The position numbers and the translations under genes were made by a program. Of a stretch of 64,000 nucleotides of DNA, positions 21,003 to 33,858 are shown piece by piece. The notes below the pieces were generated by a model. The model was not told where the DNA came from. It did not search any database and saw only the letters and a list, made by a program, of their open reading frames with translations. Origin of the DNA: Golubevia sp. BC0850 (taxonomy: Eukaryota; Basidiomycota; Exobasidiomycetes; Golubeviales; Golubeviaceae); contig JAAVVG010000025.1 in assembly GCA_012976225.1 (NCBI GenBank), positions 62,001 through 126,000 on the forward strand, given 5' to 3'. Every line of letters begins with the position of its first letter. Position 1 is the stretch's first letter.

Positions 21003-24000
21003 ATGTCATCAAGTCAAGTTCCACCTTCATCGATTCCACTTTCCTGGTCAGAGAAAAGAGCCATCTATCTTTCACAGTCTCAGAATGATCATCATAGGCC
21101 ATCACAGCCAGCGGTAGAATCTCATAGGATTCAAGATCAAGCTTCAACTTCAACACCTCTTCGATCGCAACCACCTGCCATTCCTCCCAGGTTACAAGGC
21201 GCAGATGATCCTAACTTCTTGAATAGAGAATTGGCTAATTCAATCGGAATCAATGGGCTACCAAGTGGCAATCCTGGTGAGTTTCGTTCGAGAGTAGAGC
21301 ACAGGACCTTGCAGGACAGGATAGGGCAGACAAGGTATGGAGAGAGGGATCAGTGCAGTTCCGATGAGGATCAGAAGCACGGTTAAGCGATTTGAATCGA
21401 CACATTATCTCTACTACTGGGACTAACGCTCTCTCACCATCTCTCGTCAGCTCAATCCCTCTTCCCAGGATCTCAATCCAACTCTCCAATCCCGCCAAGA
21501 AGAGGTTCCAGCACAAGTATCACTTCTTCTTCTGATTCTCAAGATCCAAGTTTTTCAAGAAAGAATTTGATCCTGCAAGCAGTTTCAAGTGGTGCAACTT
21601 CAACTTCTTCAATCAGTTCCAGTCAACCACATCATCAACCCTCCGACTCAACTCTAGCGATGCCCACCACTGCCATTTCCACTCCTTTACCGACTTCTAG
21701 TGGTAAAAGTTCTCCATTGCCAAGTTCAAGTAGAGGAACATCTCCAATCCCAAGCATGAATTCTTCTACTCCAACCGCTAGTTCTAAAGCTTTACCTCCA
21801 TTCTCAAATGCTACTACCTCAAGTCCTTATTTGAATGCTAGAACTCAAGCTATGGGACAGAGTTCCGGAAACAGTACGGAGAGAGGTAGTTCTCCTTATG
21901 GAGATAGAATCTCGAAAGCTTCTACGAGTAGTTTGAATCAAGTTCAACCCACAAGTTCGATTGGTTTGGCTAAATATTTGGCTTCTCAACCTAACAATTC
22001 GAATAGTAACGCTTCTCCAGCTTCTTCGATCAATCCTTTCAATCGATTAAATCAACAAGAACCAGACGGTTATGCTGGTAGAATGTCTTCAAATTATGAA
22101 CCAAGTTTCAGATCCTCCAATTCAGATTCTATAGCTTCTTCACCTAATCGATTTAGAAGTTCTACAAATCCTAGTACATCTAGTTTTGGGAATCATCATT
22201 ATCAAGAGATTGCACCTCCACCACCGCCTAGAAAGAAAGAAAAGAAAAGTTTCTTGATGGATAGCGATTTCAACCTGGAACCTAATGTTTCTTCAACAAA
22301 AGACAAGGAAAGAGAACGGGAGAAGTTACTGGAAAGGGAAAGAGAGAGACAGAAGAAATTGAAAAGACAGAAACCACCTGAAAATGAGAGGAGAGGTGGT
22401 GGTGGGATTGGAATTGATTCGGAACAGAGTTGGAGTAACGGACCTTCGGCTTCTACTTCTAATTCTGGAGGTGGAGTTGTGAATGCCTTAGGACATTTCG
22501 GTGGATTAGTTGGAAAGAAAGGCTGGGATTTCGTCAAAGGATTGAATGGACCTACTAGTCCTTCTTTAGGTGGACCTGCTTCTTCTTCATCATCATCTTA
22601 CAACTACAATAACAACCAAGTTTTGTCAGATCCGATTTCAGGTTCTCAACATCGATCCTCAAATTCAAGATCTCAGTCTCCACTTCCACCTCCTCCTTCC
22701 CATCCGAATCGGGGTCAAGTTGGTCAGACAGCCAATTTGGGACATGGTTCTTCTCAATCTTTGAGTTTGGGACAAATGTCCGGAGTTGCTTTCAACGCTT
22801 TGAAGAGAAGCGCTGGAGTTGCTACTGGTTCAAATGAATATGGTAGAGCAAGTCAGGATTTAAAGAGAAGTTCGATTTCAAGTTTTGAATTGAATGATGC
22901 TACTAGGAAATGGTTAGCTGCCCCTGAACCTCCGATCGCTGGTGGTGTTGGACCTCGAACTGTTGGAACCACCGGTAGAGCTAGAGGAAAGTCAAGTTCA
23001 ACCTCGACCTTCTCGACGACGACGGGAGGTGACGGGAAAGGAGTTTTCGGAATGGAATTAAGAGATGCAGTCTTAAGAACTAGGTTAGGTAGACCTTCAA
23101 ACGATGATCTTAATCAGAATTCAGATCTAAGGAACTTGGATCTGGATCTTGATTTAGGAAATGAGTTTGGCCTTTCTGATTCTGAGGTTTTAAAGATTTC
23201 TTCTGCTAATCATTCAAATCCTAATTCTAGGAGGTCTTCAACTACAAATCAGTTCCCTCCTTCACCGCATCCTAAACCTAAAAGATTATCTTCTAATAAA
23301 ATCATTAAAACTTCAGGTGAAAGGCAACCGTACACGCGAGAGGAAGCTAGAATCAGGTGTTTACCTGCTATAGTCACCAGATGTTTAGAATCTTTAGAAA
23401 AATTCGGTAAAACCGAAGAAGGGATTTATAGATTAAGCGGAAGAAGTTCTCATACTAATAAACTGAGAGGCATTTTCGATGTTCCAGTTTCTGCTCCTTC
23501 TTCTCATTCGACTTCGGTTCGACCTCCTGGGAAATCGAAATCGAAATCTATATCTCAAGATTTCATTTTACCAGATTTAGAACTATCAGAAATAGGTCCC
23601 GCTGAATTGGATCTGAATTCCGTTTGTTCGGTTCTGAAATCTTATCTAAGAGATCTTCCAGAACCTCTGTTAGGAAAGGATTTGGTTAAAGAATTCGATG
23701 AGAAATGTTTGAAAGTGACTGGTAGAGTTGCCAGTGGCGGGACTTTAGGTATGGGGTTGGTCGGTCAGAATCCTACATCTCTGACAGCTACGAATTCTAA
23801 TAGTACAGGAAATTCTACTGGTGGAGGAGGAAAGGATGAAGATCCAGAAGTCCAAGCTGCAAGACAGATTGAAAAATTGGCCAATGAGGTTGAACCTTTG
23901 ATGAAAAGGATACCTTGTCAGAATTGGTATTTGCTGAGAGAGATTGCAATTCATTTGATGGATATGACTAGAGAGGATGTCGTCCAGGTCACTAAGATGG

Positions 24001-25269
24001 TGAGTTCGAAAGAAAGCAAATGGGAGAGAGACGAACCTGTAGCGAACTGAAAGACGGATACTGACCTGTCATCGAAATGCATTGCTTCGTTATTCTTCCC
24101 TCCAGCCTCTATCAAATCTCTGTCTCGTCCTTGCTCCCACTCTTTCTCTTTCAGGCGTTCTGCTGAGGGCTTTGGTGATTCATAACGAGCGACTCTTTTC
24201 TATCGCTCCTCCAGCAGATGAAACTATCGATGGTCCGATCGTAGGATGGACTTCCACTTCTTCCACCACTCCGAAAGCTGCAACTTCTAATCTCACTCCA
24301 ACTGGTATGGCTTCCATGTCAATGGAGGATCGAAGGGGCTCAACAATGACAGTCAGGCCACGAAGTAACACTCAACCACAGTTTTCAACTACTCCGACAA
24401 CTAGCCCGAACTATCAATTCTCATTCGGTCTTTCGAATAACAATCCCAACTCCGGTCCTGATAGTGATCCAATTCAAATCATCTCTGGTTCTGGTCGTTC
24501 TTCTCCTTCGGGGATGGTCATTCCACCAAGTAGCTTGAACAATTCATCTCGATCAGCTTCTCCTTGGACGCTGGCTTCAGTGCCAAGTTCGTCAGAAGAA
24601 GATTTGAACTCGAATTCTGAGCCCAAGATCGCTAGAAGATTCATCAAGACCTCTCAAGGTGGTCTAATGAACACTGCTTCTTCAGCAAGTCTATCCTCAA
24701 ACCCAAGTGAAAATGGAAATGGTAGTGGAAGTAATTTCAGTCATTCAGATCAAAGTCATCAAAGTCTCACTAACTCTACTTCTCATCCAAATTCAATAGA
24801 TCAAGTAGATGATGCAAGTTCTTCAATTTCTTCCCACCATGACGCTCCAAAAAGGGAAGCACCCATCATTCCTAACAAACCTCCAATTTCAGCATTAGAT
24901 AGACCAAGACCTCCAACTAGAGGTTCCTTCTACTCATCCTTCAGTGGACCGGTTATTCCTACTCGGTCTAGAAGGAGAAACAATGCTGCTGATTCAGATA
25001 CTTCTGGTCCCCCTTCTTCAGCTTCTTCTCCGATTATTGAATCTGGTTTTGGGAATCAGCAGAATATCTCTTCCGCTGGAATCACTTTACTTGGGAATTC
25101 TTCTTCTAATTTCGATACTGAATCTAGGAATAAGGATCGGAATCCTGGTAGTACGAGACTGGAATTGGATTTTCAAAGTCTGAAACTTGGAGATTTTAAT
25201 GGGGTTAATGAAGAGGAAGAAAACTTGGTTGGAGTTGAAGAGAGAAGGAAAATGTGGGAAGGTAAATAA
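21003..25269 (+). CDS. RhoGAP domain protein
   Basis: Exons are 21003-21276, 21451-23999 and 24106-25269, giving 1328 residues. The first 700 residues are Ser/Pro/Asn-rich and disordered, with a charged stretch KEREREKLLERERERQKKLK. The RhoGAP domain runs from about 715 to 985: IRCLPAIVTRCLESLEKFG, then EEGIYRLSGRSS with the arginine finger, KLRGIFD, LKSYLRDLPEPLL and the final LSGVLLRALVIHN. The domain carries two low-complexity inserts. RhoGAPs switch off Rho/Rac/Cdc42 GTPases and thereby control polarity, cell wall and actin. The C-terminal 340 residues are disordered. The intron at 24000-24105 lies inside the domain and has a GTGAGT donor. The particular GTPase target cannot be told from sequence. 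Confidence 0.88.
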
Positions 25270-25972
25270 AAGTATTGTCGTGTTAATTTATTTCCTCATA
25301 ATCATCAAACTTATCATCGAATCATGAACTTCAAAGAATCATCAAATTCGTCAAAATCCTGTTTCTTTCTTAGGACTCTTTCCCTTGTAATCATCCCCCC
25401 CCCCTCTCTCTCTCTCTTTTCTCTCTCTTTGTTTAATAATCGCTCTTTTTCTTCTATTTGCTCTTTCCATCGTTGCTCTTTCCCCTTTTGTTGGTCTCTT
25501 TTGGTCTTTCTAAACTCATGAACGTTAATTTTCAATTTCAACAAATTTTTGCCAAAAGTCGACGTAGTGTCTCTGGTGAGTGTGCTAGCTTCGTCAAAGG
25601 AAGTCTCACTAAATGAAAGAGATGCTCATTGATTAGTATAACAATCCAGGGCAAGCTTTAGAAACCTGGAAAGGCAAAACAAAGGGCGAGCGTGAGGAGA
25701 CTTTTGATGTGAAACTGGGTTGAGATCCGACTCTGCTGGTGAGATCAGGTAGCGATAGAAGAATGCCATTTATGGCCTCCAGTTTTCGAAGCATGGATCC
25801 TCTGAAACCCAATTTTGGAGGATTTTTGGAATTCCTTTTTTCCCCACCCTCCCGGATCGATGGTCGAAGCCGGCTCGAAAAAGTCCAGAAGTTTTTGATC
25901 TGGGCCAACGGGGGTTTTCGTCAAAGCTTGTTGAATTTGAATTTTTTCCAATTTGCCTAGAAACCCATTCGG
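25270..25972. other. intergenic
   Basis: 3' flank of the RhoGAP gene with a C-run and CT microsatellite (about 25,396-25,430). Open frames at 25.6-26.1 kb overlap the tRNA and look spurious. Confidence 0.5.
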
Positions 25973-26077
25973 GCCCGTGTAACTCAGTCGTACGAGTGTT
26001 CCACTCGTAATCGCTTGCGTACAACGCTTGATGAAACAACAATGGAGAAGTCCGTGGTTCAAATCCGCGCTCGGGCC
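25973..26077 (+). tRNA. tRNA-Thr (CGT anticodon) with 32-base intron
   Basis: The cloverleaf is complete. Acceptor GCCCGTG pairs with CTCGGGC (one T-T mismatch), then T8 A9, D stem ACTC/GAGT, anticodon stem TTCCA/TGGAG, loop CTCGTAA with anticodon CGT at 26006-26008, variable AAGTC, and T stem CGTGG/CCGCG around loop TTCAAAT. The B box GGTTCAAATCC is perfect. The intron is 26010-26041, at the canonical place after base 37, and would be removed by the tRNA endonuclease. CGT reads ACG threonine codons. The discriminator base would be C, which is unusual for Thr. Confidence 0.85.
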
Positions 26078-27196
26078 AATCTTTTTGAGGACACGAAGAT
26101 GCTTCACCAGTCCATAAGCAGTGCCTCAGTTCTTACTAATATGCGGTTCTTGCGATCTTTCTGTTTTGCTTTTGATGTTTCGGTTTGGAATTTGGCCTTC
26201 TCGGGGAAAGAAGACTGTTGATAAGATTTTGTTTTTTTCTCGAATCTGTTGAATTCCATTGCAATCAAATATCAAGATACAAAACTACCCTGAAAAACAA
26301 AGTTAAAAATTTACAGTTTGCAATGTTAAAGGTTAAAGAGTTCGAGGTTTGAGTTTGAAGTTTAAAAATTGAGTTAAAGGTTGAAAAATAATGATGAGAG
26401 TTTAAAAGATTTGGGGAATACAAAAAAGGAGGTTGATGTTTAAAGAGGGTGGAACGAAAAACAAGGGTTAAGCGATCGGAGACACAAAAGGGAAAATAAA
26501 ATAAAGCGAGTCTGAAAAAAACTTTTTTGGCGCGCAAATCTCCAAAGCTATATGCAAAGCTAAGTCGTTCAACCATAAAAGAGCACACAAAGGAAGTATC
26601 AAAAGGAAGCGGAAATGCATTGCAAAGAATAAAGAAGAGGCGAAACAAGCCTTTTCCAAAGAAAAAGAGAGAGTTCCAATAATTGTACAAGGGACAAAGG
26701 AACGAATGATAACGGACAATGATACTTATGAGATGCTTGCGGAACCGAGGTGTTTTTTGCTAGTAACAGATTACAGAAGGGGCGAGAAGAGGGGAGGGGT
26801 GGTCTGAAAGTACGAGAGAGGGGTGAGGGGGAAAGAAAGGGGAGGAAAAAAGTTTCTTGAGAGGTCATGAAAAGAGATAGATAAAAGGATAGAGAGAAAG
26901 AAGAATAGTAAGCTTGATGTTGGATCTTGAAGAAAAGAAAAGGAGGTGCAGAAAAGAAGAAGAAGAAGAAGAGTGATCTTTCGTGTTTGGTTCGTTGAAG
27001 AAATGGGGTCTATGCTTTGTTTGAAAAGGCTAAAGAAAGAAGAAGATTCGTGACTGACTTGAAAGTAGAAGAGATCTTGAGTGCGTTATTTTGAAGAGTG
27101 ACGAACGAGAAGGAGAATCCTGAGAGAGAGATTTGAGGCGAGAGAGAGAGAGGTCGTTTTCTATATTCCAAGATGGTATCCCCCATCTTTTCCATC
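26078..27196. other. intergenic / 3' flank of MCM1
   Basis: Purine-rich on the plus strand with GA repeats; apparent Phe-rich open frames on the minus strand are low-complexity shadows. It probably contains the MCM1 3' UTR. Confidence 0.45.
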
Positions 27197-29297
27197 TTAA
27201 GCTCCCCAGCCTCCATAATCTCCACCACTACTTCCATTCCCACCATTATATCCAGCTCCAACATTAACATTAATGTCACCCTGATTACCATTACCATTAC
27301 CATTACCAAACATGGTTCCTTGATTTCTATTCAACAAAGTCGGATGATTCAATCCCATTCCATTCGGTCCAGTTTGATTTGAACCATTCCAATGATGATT
27401 AGAAACAATGGGAGAAGAAGAGGTAGATAATTGAGGTGAACTAAATTGACTTTGATGATTTCCAGTCAAATGTTGTTGTTGTTGATAAGGATTAACAGAA
27501 GAGAGAGAATGAGAATGAGGACGTTGATAATGTTGATGAGGATGAGAAAGTTGAGGTAATTGATGTTGAGAATTTGGATTTCCTGAATGAGAATTAGAAA
27601 GATGATCTTGATGAACTCCTGCATTTCCATTTGAATTTCCACTTCCAGATGCACCACTTCCACCTGCATTATTCCAATAACCTTCCAATCCATCACCAGC
27701 GCTATGCAAATTTAAGTCCAAACTAACATTTGAACTATTTTCACGACTTCCATAAGGATGACCATGACCGCCAATTCCACCGACCATTTCATTCATTTCA
27801 TCTCTACTTCTTTTTTGAGGTCTGTTGAATTCATCCGCATCTCTTGCACTTCCAATAGCACCTCCAGTCAAAGCTCTATCTCTGCCAATCATAGGAGGTG
27901 GATCACTCAAAGTCCCATTAGCTCTCTCATTTTCAATCCTTTCTCTTTCAATTCTCTCTCTTTCCAATCTTTCATTCTCAACTTGTTGAGCTTGAGCTTG
28001 AGCTAGGGCTAAAAGTTGAGTTTTAGTTAATTTCTTAGGTTTAGGAACTTTAGGAGCCTTTGGAACTTTAGGAGTTTTGATTCTAGCATTGAAATTAGCT
28101 TTCTTTGGTGAATTCTTATGAGGTGGTGGAACTGGACTTGAAGTCTCTCTTCCAGCTTCTCCTCTTGAACCTTCATCTTCATCATTCATTCTTAGATATT
28201 CAGATCCTAATTCTTCTTGACTTCCAATTCCCCCTACTCCTAATTGACTTTCTTGTTCAACTTCTCCATCATCTTGACCACCTTGAGTTTCACTACCTGA
28301 TTCTCTTTTCACTCCTGGAACATCATCATCTGGAGCTTGTAAACAGTTTTGAATCAAGACTTGTCCTTCGGTTTCCATGACTATACGTTGAAGTTTGGGA
28401 GTTGCGAAGGTGAAGACTTGATCGGTTTGAGAAACTATTAGGAGGAGAACTTGAGTTCCTGTGAGAGTTGCTAATTCGTATGCCTGGAGAGAAGGGGAAA
28501 GGAGGATTAGAGCGAGAGGTTGTTAGTTGGGTGTTGTGGGTTGAGAGAGGGGAGGGGAGGGGAGGGGAGGGTCCGAACAACACTCTCTGGAATTGACGTG
28601 GTTGCAAAAAACTCTGCAACAAAACCACTTGACTCAGCTTGCAAACTGATATATCAATATATCCTTAGCCTAAACGTTTTCCATCCTCCATCGACCCATT
28701 GTTTGTGCTACGCTCTTAACTCACCTTTTTCATGATGCCCGCCTTCCTCTTACTGAAAGTGACATGTCTTCTATTATCATCCTCAACGAATTGAATCTTG
28801 ATCTTTCTTCTTCCAGTGATTTCATCATGTTCAGATAAACCACCGATTGGAGTTCCATTTCTACCAAGACCTTTTTCCTTTCTGGCAGTGACACTTCCAG
28901 CCCTCTTTCCACCACCACCTGATTTCTTTGCACCAACGGAACCTTTACGTCTTGATCTACCACCAGAAGCAGCTGCTTGTTGAGATTCAATAGAATTATC
29001 ATATTCGCCATCTTGTGGATCATCTTCTGGTTCTAAATCAACTTCATCATCTTCTAAATCTTGATCAATTTCTGCTTCTTCTTGATCTTGATCTTGATAA
29101 TGTTGTTGTTGATGACGATGTTGATGATGTTGTTGTTGTTGTTCGATTGAAGGAGTTGGAGATTGACCTAAATTTGAATGACTACCCGATGCAGCACTGT
29201 TTGTATTTGAATTTGAAGTTGAACCGCCACGAACTAAACCAGTTGGATCATGAAGTTGAACTGTTCCATATGGAACTGAATACACTTGATTTGACAT
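27197..29297 (-). CDS. MCM1: MADS-box transcription factor, Mcm1/SRF type
   Basis: Minus-strand exons are 29297-28725 and 28483-27197, 619 residues, joined by a 241-base GTGAGT...CAG intron in phase 0 that splits the MADS box. The box (about residues 162-225) reads GRRKIKIQFVEDDNRRHVTF, SKRKAGIMKKAYELATLTG and QVLLLIVSQTDQVFTFATPK, followed by LQRIV, the SRF/Mcm1 subclass wording rather than MEF2/Rlm1. Mcm1-type factors bind CC(A/T)6GG sites as dimers and recruit partners to control mating, cell-cycle and metabolic genes. The N-terminal arm has Gln/His runs (QQQQHHQHRHQQQ) and an acidic stretch; the C-terminal 390 residues are Asn/Gly/Ser/His-rich, typical transactivation-type disorder. A CArG box lies about 480 bases upstream, which suggests autoregulation. 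Confidence 0.92.
28549..28571 (+). repeat. G4-A repeat in the MCM1 intron
   Basis: Four runs of GGGG and a fifth of GGG, each separated by a single A, lie on the plus strand inside the MCM1 intron. On the transcribed RNA this is a C-rich pyrimidine tract. The DNA could form a G-quadruplex with an i-motif opposite. Confidence 0.7.
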
Positions 29298-30422
29298 TGG
29301 GTTTGGACTCCTCTTCGCTATGGATAGAGCGTGTACGCGTTCTGTACCACTTTACTAGACTTAATGATTAGAAATCTCGACTGGCTCTTGATTGATGAAA
29401 GTTCAAGATAGATAGATGAAATCAAAAGGGAAGGAAGGCAAAGTTAAAAGATCAGTAACCAATCTTTGAAGGAAGCTTGGATGGAATGGCAATGCAAGGC
29501 AATGGTTGAGCAGCAGCATTCAAACTTATATAGAATCCCTGACTGCGCTCAAGACTCACTTGTTAATGAAACTAGTTTCAGATTCAAGCTTGATCTTGAG
29601 GTTAGAATCAGACGAAAGAGGTAAGTGAGAGAGGAAAAAAGAGAGAGAGACAACTGTCAAAAGACCAACACTTGCCCAAACCAGTCCCAGTTCCAGAGCA
29701 CCAACACAACGTCTCAGGCTTCCAAATTCCGAGCTCAGTTTCAGTCAAATTTCGACGCATGCCAGCTGTTTTCCAATTAAGGTCCATCTTTCATTTCCTC
29801 TGCTCATCTGCCTTGGGACTGACTAATCGCATTCAGACAGGTCATTTTCGAGTTTAAATCTCCGACTGAATCCGGTAGCGCCATCGATACAACTTGTACG
29901 CCACACAACAATCTTGACTTTCGAGCTCGTTTGTTTGTTGTTGAATGCGGTTTGAAGATCTCTTTCGAAATTTTTGGAAGATCCGGTTTGGGTAAGTATG
30001 CACGTATTGTACATAATGTAGATCTTCACATCAACGCGAGCTTTGAGATTGATCATTGAAGGGCGGCCTTCTCTCTCGAAACACAACGCTCGAAGAAACC
30101 TCTTTTGGCTCTGTGTATTCCTTTTGTTTGAAGCCATCATATCTTGAACAACTGTCAAAGAAATCGATATACGCTTGTCCTACCCACCCCTCCTCCTTCC
30201 CCCTTAGTACATGTAGTACTCAGTCACGACCGTCACGGCGACGCCATACGTGATTAGATTCAAGTCAACAAGAGCAGTGAAGAAAAGTCGTAAAATTCGT
30301 TGATTCAATTTTCAAGAATCAAAACCGTGAGCATCAGATACAAGTAAAACATCCCGTAAAGGTAACAATCAAAGAACCGTAACATCAAAGAAGTCAAAAG
30401 GGAACCCCATCAGCCTAAACAT
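29298..30422. other. long upstream region of MCM1
   Basis: About 1.1 kb without a supported gene, longer than most intergenic gaps here, consistent with a regulated promoter. Apart from the CArG box, no further element is clear. Confidence 0.45.
29773..29782. promoter_or_regulatory. CArG box upstream of MCM1
   Basis: CCAATTAAGG is a perfect CC(A/T)6GG motif, the site recognised by Mcm1/SRF proteins. It lies 475 bases upstream of the MCM1 ATG in the 1.1-kb region shared with the JEN1 3' end. Confidence 0.5.
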
Positions 30423-32758
30423 CTACTTATTGAGAGTCTGAACATTTCCAGTCTTCTCTTCATCGAAAGATTTCTTTTCATCCTCGCTTGGAGTAGAAGG
30501 AGCTTCATGTTGAGATTCCAAGTCGGTAGGGTTCTTTGGAAGTTCAGCACCAATGACGGGAACATCTTCAAAGTTGAAACCTTTTCTTTCAGGTCCTACT
30601 GCAATCCAAAAGGCGATTGAAAGTGCGATGATGGCTGTGGCGATTCCCATCACGGGTCCAAACGCTTCAACTCTTTCTCCCTGGTAGTTGGTGATGAAAG
30701 TCCTGGAGAAAGAGGACGAAGAGAGCGAGGAGAGGGGGTTAGCCTGATGCGGAGCGGGAAGTCCTTGCCTCGTACTCACTTCTCAGAAATTTCAGTGACG
30801 ATCTGCGCAGAGGGAGAACTGATAGCGTTACCTAATTGGTAGCTAATACTGTGTTTCGGTAGAAGGGAGAGAGAAAGGGAGAGTTGGATCAGTGACCAGA
30901 GGTATAAGAATCAACCACCCCCGCGCAATACTGACCCTGGGAATGAGGCTCTAAACATTGGTGGAGCCAACTCGGTCAAGTGCTTTGGGAGGGAAAAGAA
31001 ACAGAGTTAAGTTCTGATGCTCGAGGGTGAGGCCAGCTCGAAAGATGGGGAAGGGGTCACTTTATCGACCTCCTGCCTTTCTCCCTTTTTTCAACTCTTT
31101 ACTCACCACTGGGATGACTCCCCAAGCTCCTTGAATAAAGAATTGAATCATGAATCCAGACGCAGAGAGTCCGGCCTCGGTAGATGGCAAGATCCAAGCA
31201 GGAATCAAGCAGCATGAGATGATAGCAGCGACGAAGATGGAACGACGACGACCGAAAGATTGAGAAAGCCATCCAATGATCGTACCTCCGACACAGGCAC
31301 CAGTCTTCATCAAGATAGAAGCTCTGGAAGCAGGTGAGTTTCCAAAAGATTTGGTCTCTAGGAGGAAAGTAGTGTAGGTGTCTTGAGAAGTGTGAGAGTA
31401 GAAGTTGAAGAGAGCCTATGGTGAAGAATAGAGATCGAGATCATTAGACTGAGTTCCAAGTCTCCTTGCCACTCCATCAGATCTTTATACTTACCATGAG
31501 GATAACAGCATAGACGATTCTTTTCCACTCCTTCTTAACGCACGTTCCAGCTTGAGCGAGGAAAGCTTGTGTACCAGCTCCTTTCTTTCCATCTCTTTTT
31601 GCTTCGATGAATTGTTGGCTTTCAGGGAAACAAAGACGTAGGAGTCCTACTCCAATAGACATTCCAGCTCCAACCCAAAACATTTTGTGGAATCCTAAAT
31701 TTGAGAGATCGTTGAAGGAAGGTCGGCTGAGTGATCAAAACGGAGATGAAGAAGACGACCTTGTTCCCGAGATGATCTACGCACCTTCTGGCTCTGCTCC
31801 CCAACCAAGGTTCATGCAGGCAGCAAGAACATATCCAAAGGAGTAACCCTGCTGCATGACTCCACTAGCAAGTCCTCTGACTTCGACCGGAATGTTCTCT
31901 AGAGCCATGGAGACTGCGCTTCCCCAGATACCTCCCATGGCGATTCCAAAGAGAGCTCTAACAGCTAAGAAAGCTTGGAAGGAAGGAGCGTAGATGGTAC
32001 CGATTTGTAGGGCTCCCAACATTAACAGATTGAGCGTCATTGGGTACTTCCTCCCGTAGAAGTCAGAAGTGACACCGAAAAGGACAGCTCCAACAGATCT
32101 CAAAAGCAGAGCTGAGGGAAGAGACGAGCGGGTCAGATAGAAGTCAAAATAAAGAATCCTAATCGTTTCTTCCACTCACTTAATGTGATAGCTAGAGAGA
32201 CGTCACTCTTGGTTACATCGTAGAAGGCAGCAACTTTGGTCATGGAAATACTCAAAGCGTGGAAATCGACCTATTGCAAGAAACGTCAGCCAAAATCCTC
32301 CAGCCTCTGTCAACCTATTTGCTACTTACAGCATCAGCAGTCCAGGCAAGGAAACCACAAGCGTAGAAAAGCCAACCTTGAGAGGGGAAGAATCAGGAGG
32401 GACGGGCGGATGAGCAAGTGGCAAAACGGACTCAACAAAGTGAATGCACCAGCTTCCTCATCAGGATCTTGATCGACTTTTGAGAATCAAACTTGATTAT
32501 CTAAAGCCTCTGAAATCTGCCTCTCATAGCCAAGGATCCCACTGTTACTTCCAACTTCGTCGACGACTCACCTTTCGCAGAGACCATGGCTAGTAACTTG
32601 AATGGATTGACTGGCTTTTGCATAGGTTGGTACTCAATAACCTCTTTCCCATTTTCATCGATTGTCGTGATACGGTTACTGAGGCGGAAGAGATCTTTAA
32701 CGGATTCTTTCGCGCCCGCTAGGACACCGAGTTGAGCTGGTTCTTGCTTTTCAGACAT
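30423..32758 (-). CDS. JEN1: Jen1-type monocarboxylate/proton symporter
   Basis: Nine minus-strand exons: 32758-32572, 32376-32330, 32270-32180, 32111-31785, 31694-31495, 31415-31107, 30982-30936, 30848-30780 and 30702-30423, giving 518 residues, usual for the family. The protein is an MFS transporter with about twelve membrane segments. It carries the JEN signature NFYSHTSQDTYTT in TM7, plus DFYGRKYPMTLN and RGLASGVMQQGYSFGY. Jen1 proteins import lactate, pyruvate and related carboxylates with protons at the plasma membrane, and are normally repressed by glucose. One intron uses a GTCAGT donor (minus strand at 30,935) and another GTGCGT (31,784). N- and C-terminal tails are hydrophilic; the C-tail is Glu/Ser/Lys-rich, typical of regulated endocytosis. 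Dicarboxylate preference (Jen2 type) cannot be excluded. Confidence 0.92.
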
Positions 32759-33858
32759 TAACTTGAGGAAGGATGGAAGGGGTAATAGGGAAAGAAAGGA
32801 AGCAAGGGAGGAAGATAGAAAGGCAGAAGAGGTGCGAGGGGAAGGAGAAAGATAAGAAATGGGGAGAGGGGTCTCTTTTAACTCCTTTCGAAAGAGTCCT
32901 CAAAAACGCGGGGTAAAACGTGGTTTTATTTCTGCACTTCTTTCCTCAAAATCTGCCCTCAAATGCCTCTTGAAGGAAGGATCTGACTTCAGAATCAGGG
33001 ATAGACAATTGAAGCTAGTGAGGCGCCAAGCATGCACTTCTGAAGCCCCTTGAACCTGCGGTGCGGCTCCGCGGACATTTGCCACTCCCCAAAGCATGGT
33101 CATCCTTCGCATGTTCGCAAGAGACTTTCAACTCCTTACTTTCGTCGTCCTTAGAAAAACTGAGTGGGATTCCCTTCGATGTGGGCGAAGTTAGAGAACC
33201 GCCACCAGAAAGACTGTGGGGGGAAGATCTTGGTTTGAAACTCCGATGTTCTTTTGAGATTTCCTTGACTTCTTCTCTCGGAGGACCCACGGTCTACGCA
33301 GAGCGGTTCGAGCTTAATCTGCCTTCTATCAATGCCTCAATTCGAAGGAGAAAACTGTTTGATCGCTGAGCTCAGGATATCGTGCGGATCCAGCTTGAAC
33401 TGAAGGAGAGCCTCGAACTCCCTCAACAATCTTTCACTTTACCAAACAGAGAACTTCCAAACTCGTCTGGAAGTGGGTCAACCAGTCAAATTAGTCACGA
33501 GAGACAAGAGTACGAGGACATGAGGACATGACCCGAAGAAGAGGAATAGAAGGGACGCAAAGATTGATTGCTCTGGTTCATGTGCTTCAACTTCACGAGA
33601 AGTGAACAATCTGGTATTGCATGTTGTGACTTGTGAGAAATCAAGACGACTGCAAGGTGAGAGGGACAAGAGTAAGCCATCCCCCAAACGCCACCAAATC
33701 GCGTCACGTCTTAGTAGGCGCCTGATTCGTCACATCAGGAAGCAAGAGTACCCCGGAGAAAAGCTGGTTAGAGGACACATTCTACATAGTGTGCACCAAC
33801 GTTAGCAAAGGTCGCGACAGAACAGAATTGGGAAAAGAGAAGTGACGAGAGACGAGCC
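32759..33858. other. intergenic, JEN1 promoter and PRP18 3' flank
   Basis: 1.1 kb with no supported gene; the open frames show no domain and no splice logic. Confidence 0.5.

Noticed and set aside
25745-26107. Minus-strand open frame of about 120 codons
   Set aside because: It runs antisense through the complete tRNA-Thr gene and has no domain or splice support.
26265-26868. Phe/Leu/Ser-rich minus-strand frames that look membrane-like
   Set aside because: Composition follows from purine-rich plus-strand DNA; three overlapping frames look alike, which is typical of low complexity.
33000-33850. Possible gene between JEN1 and PRP18
   Set aside because: Open frames on both strands lack motifs, starts and paired splice sites.
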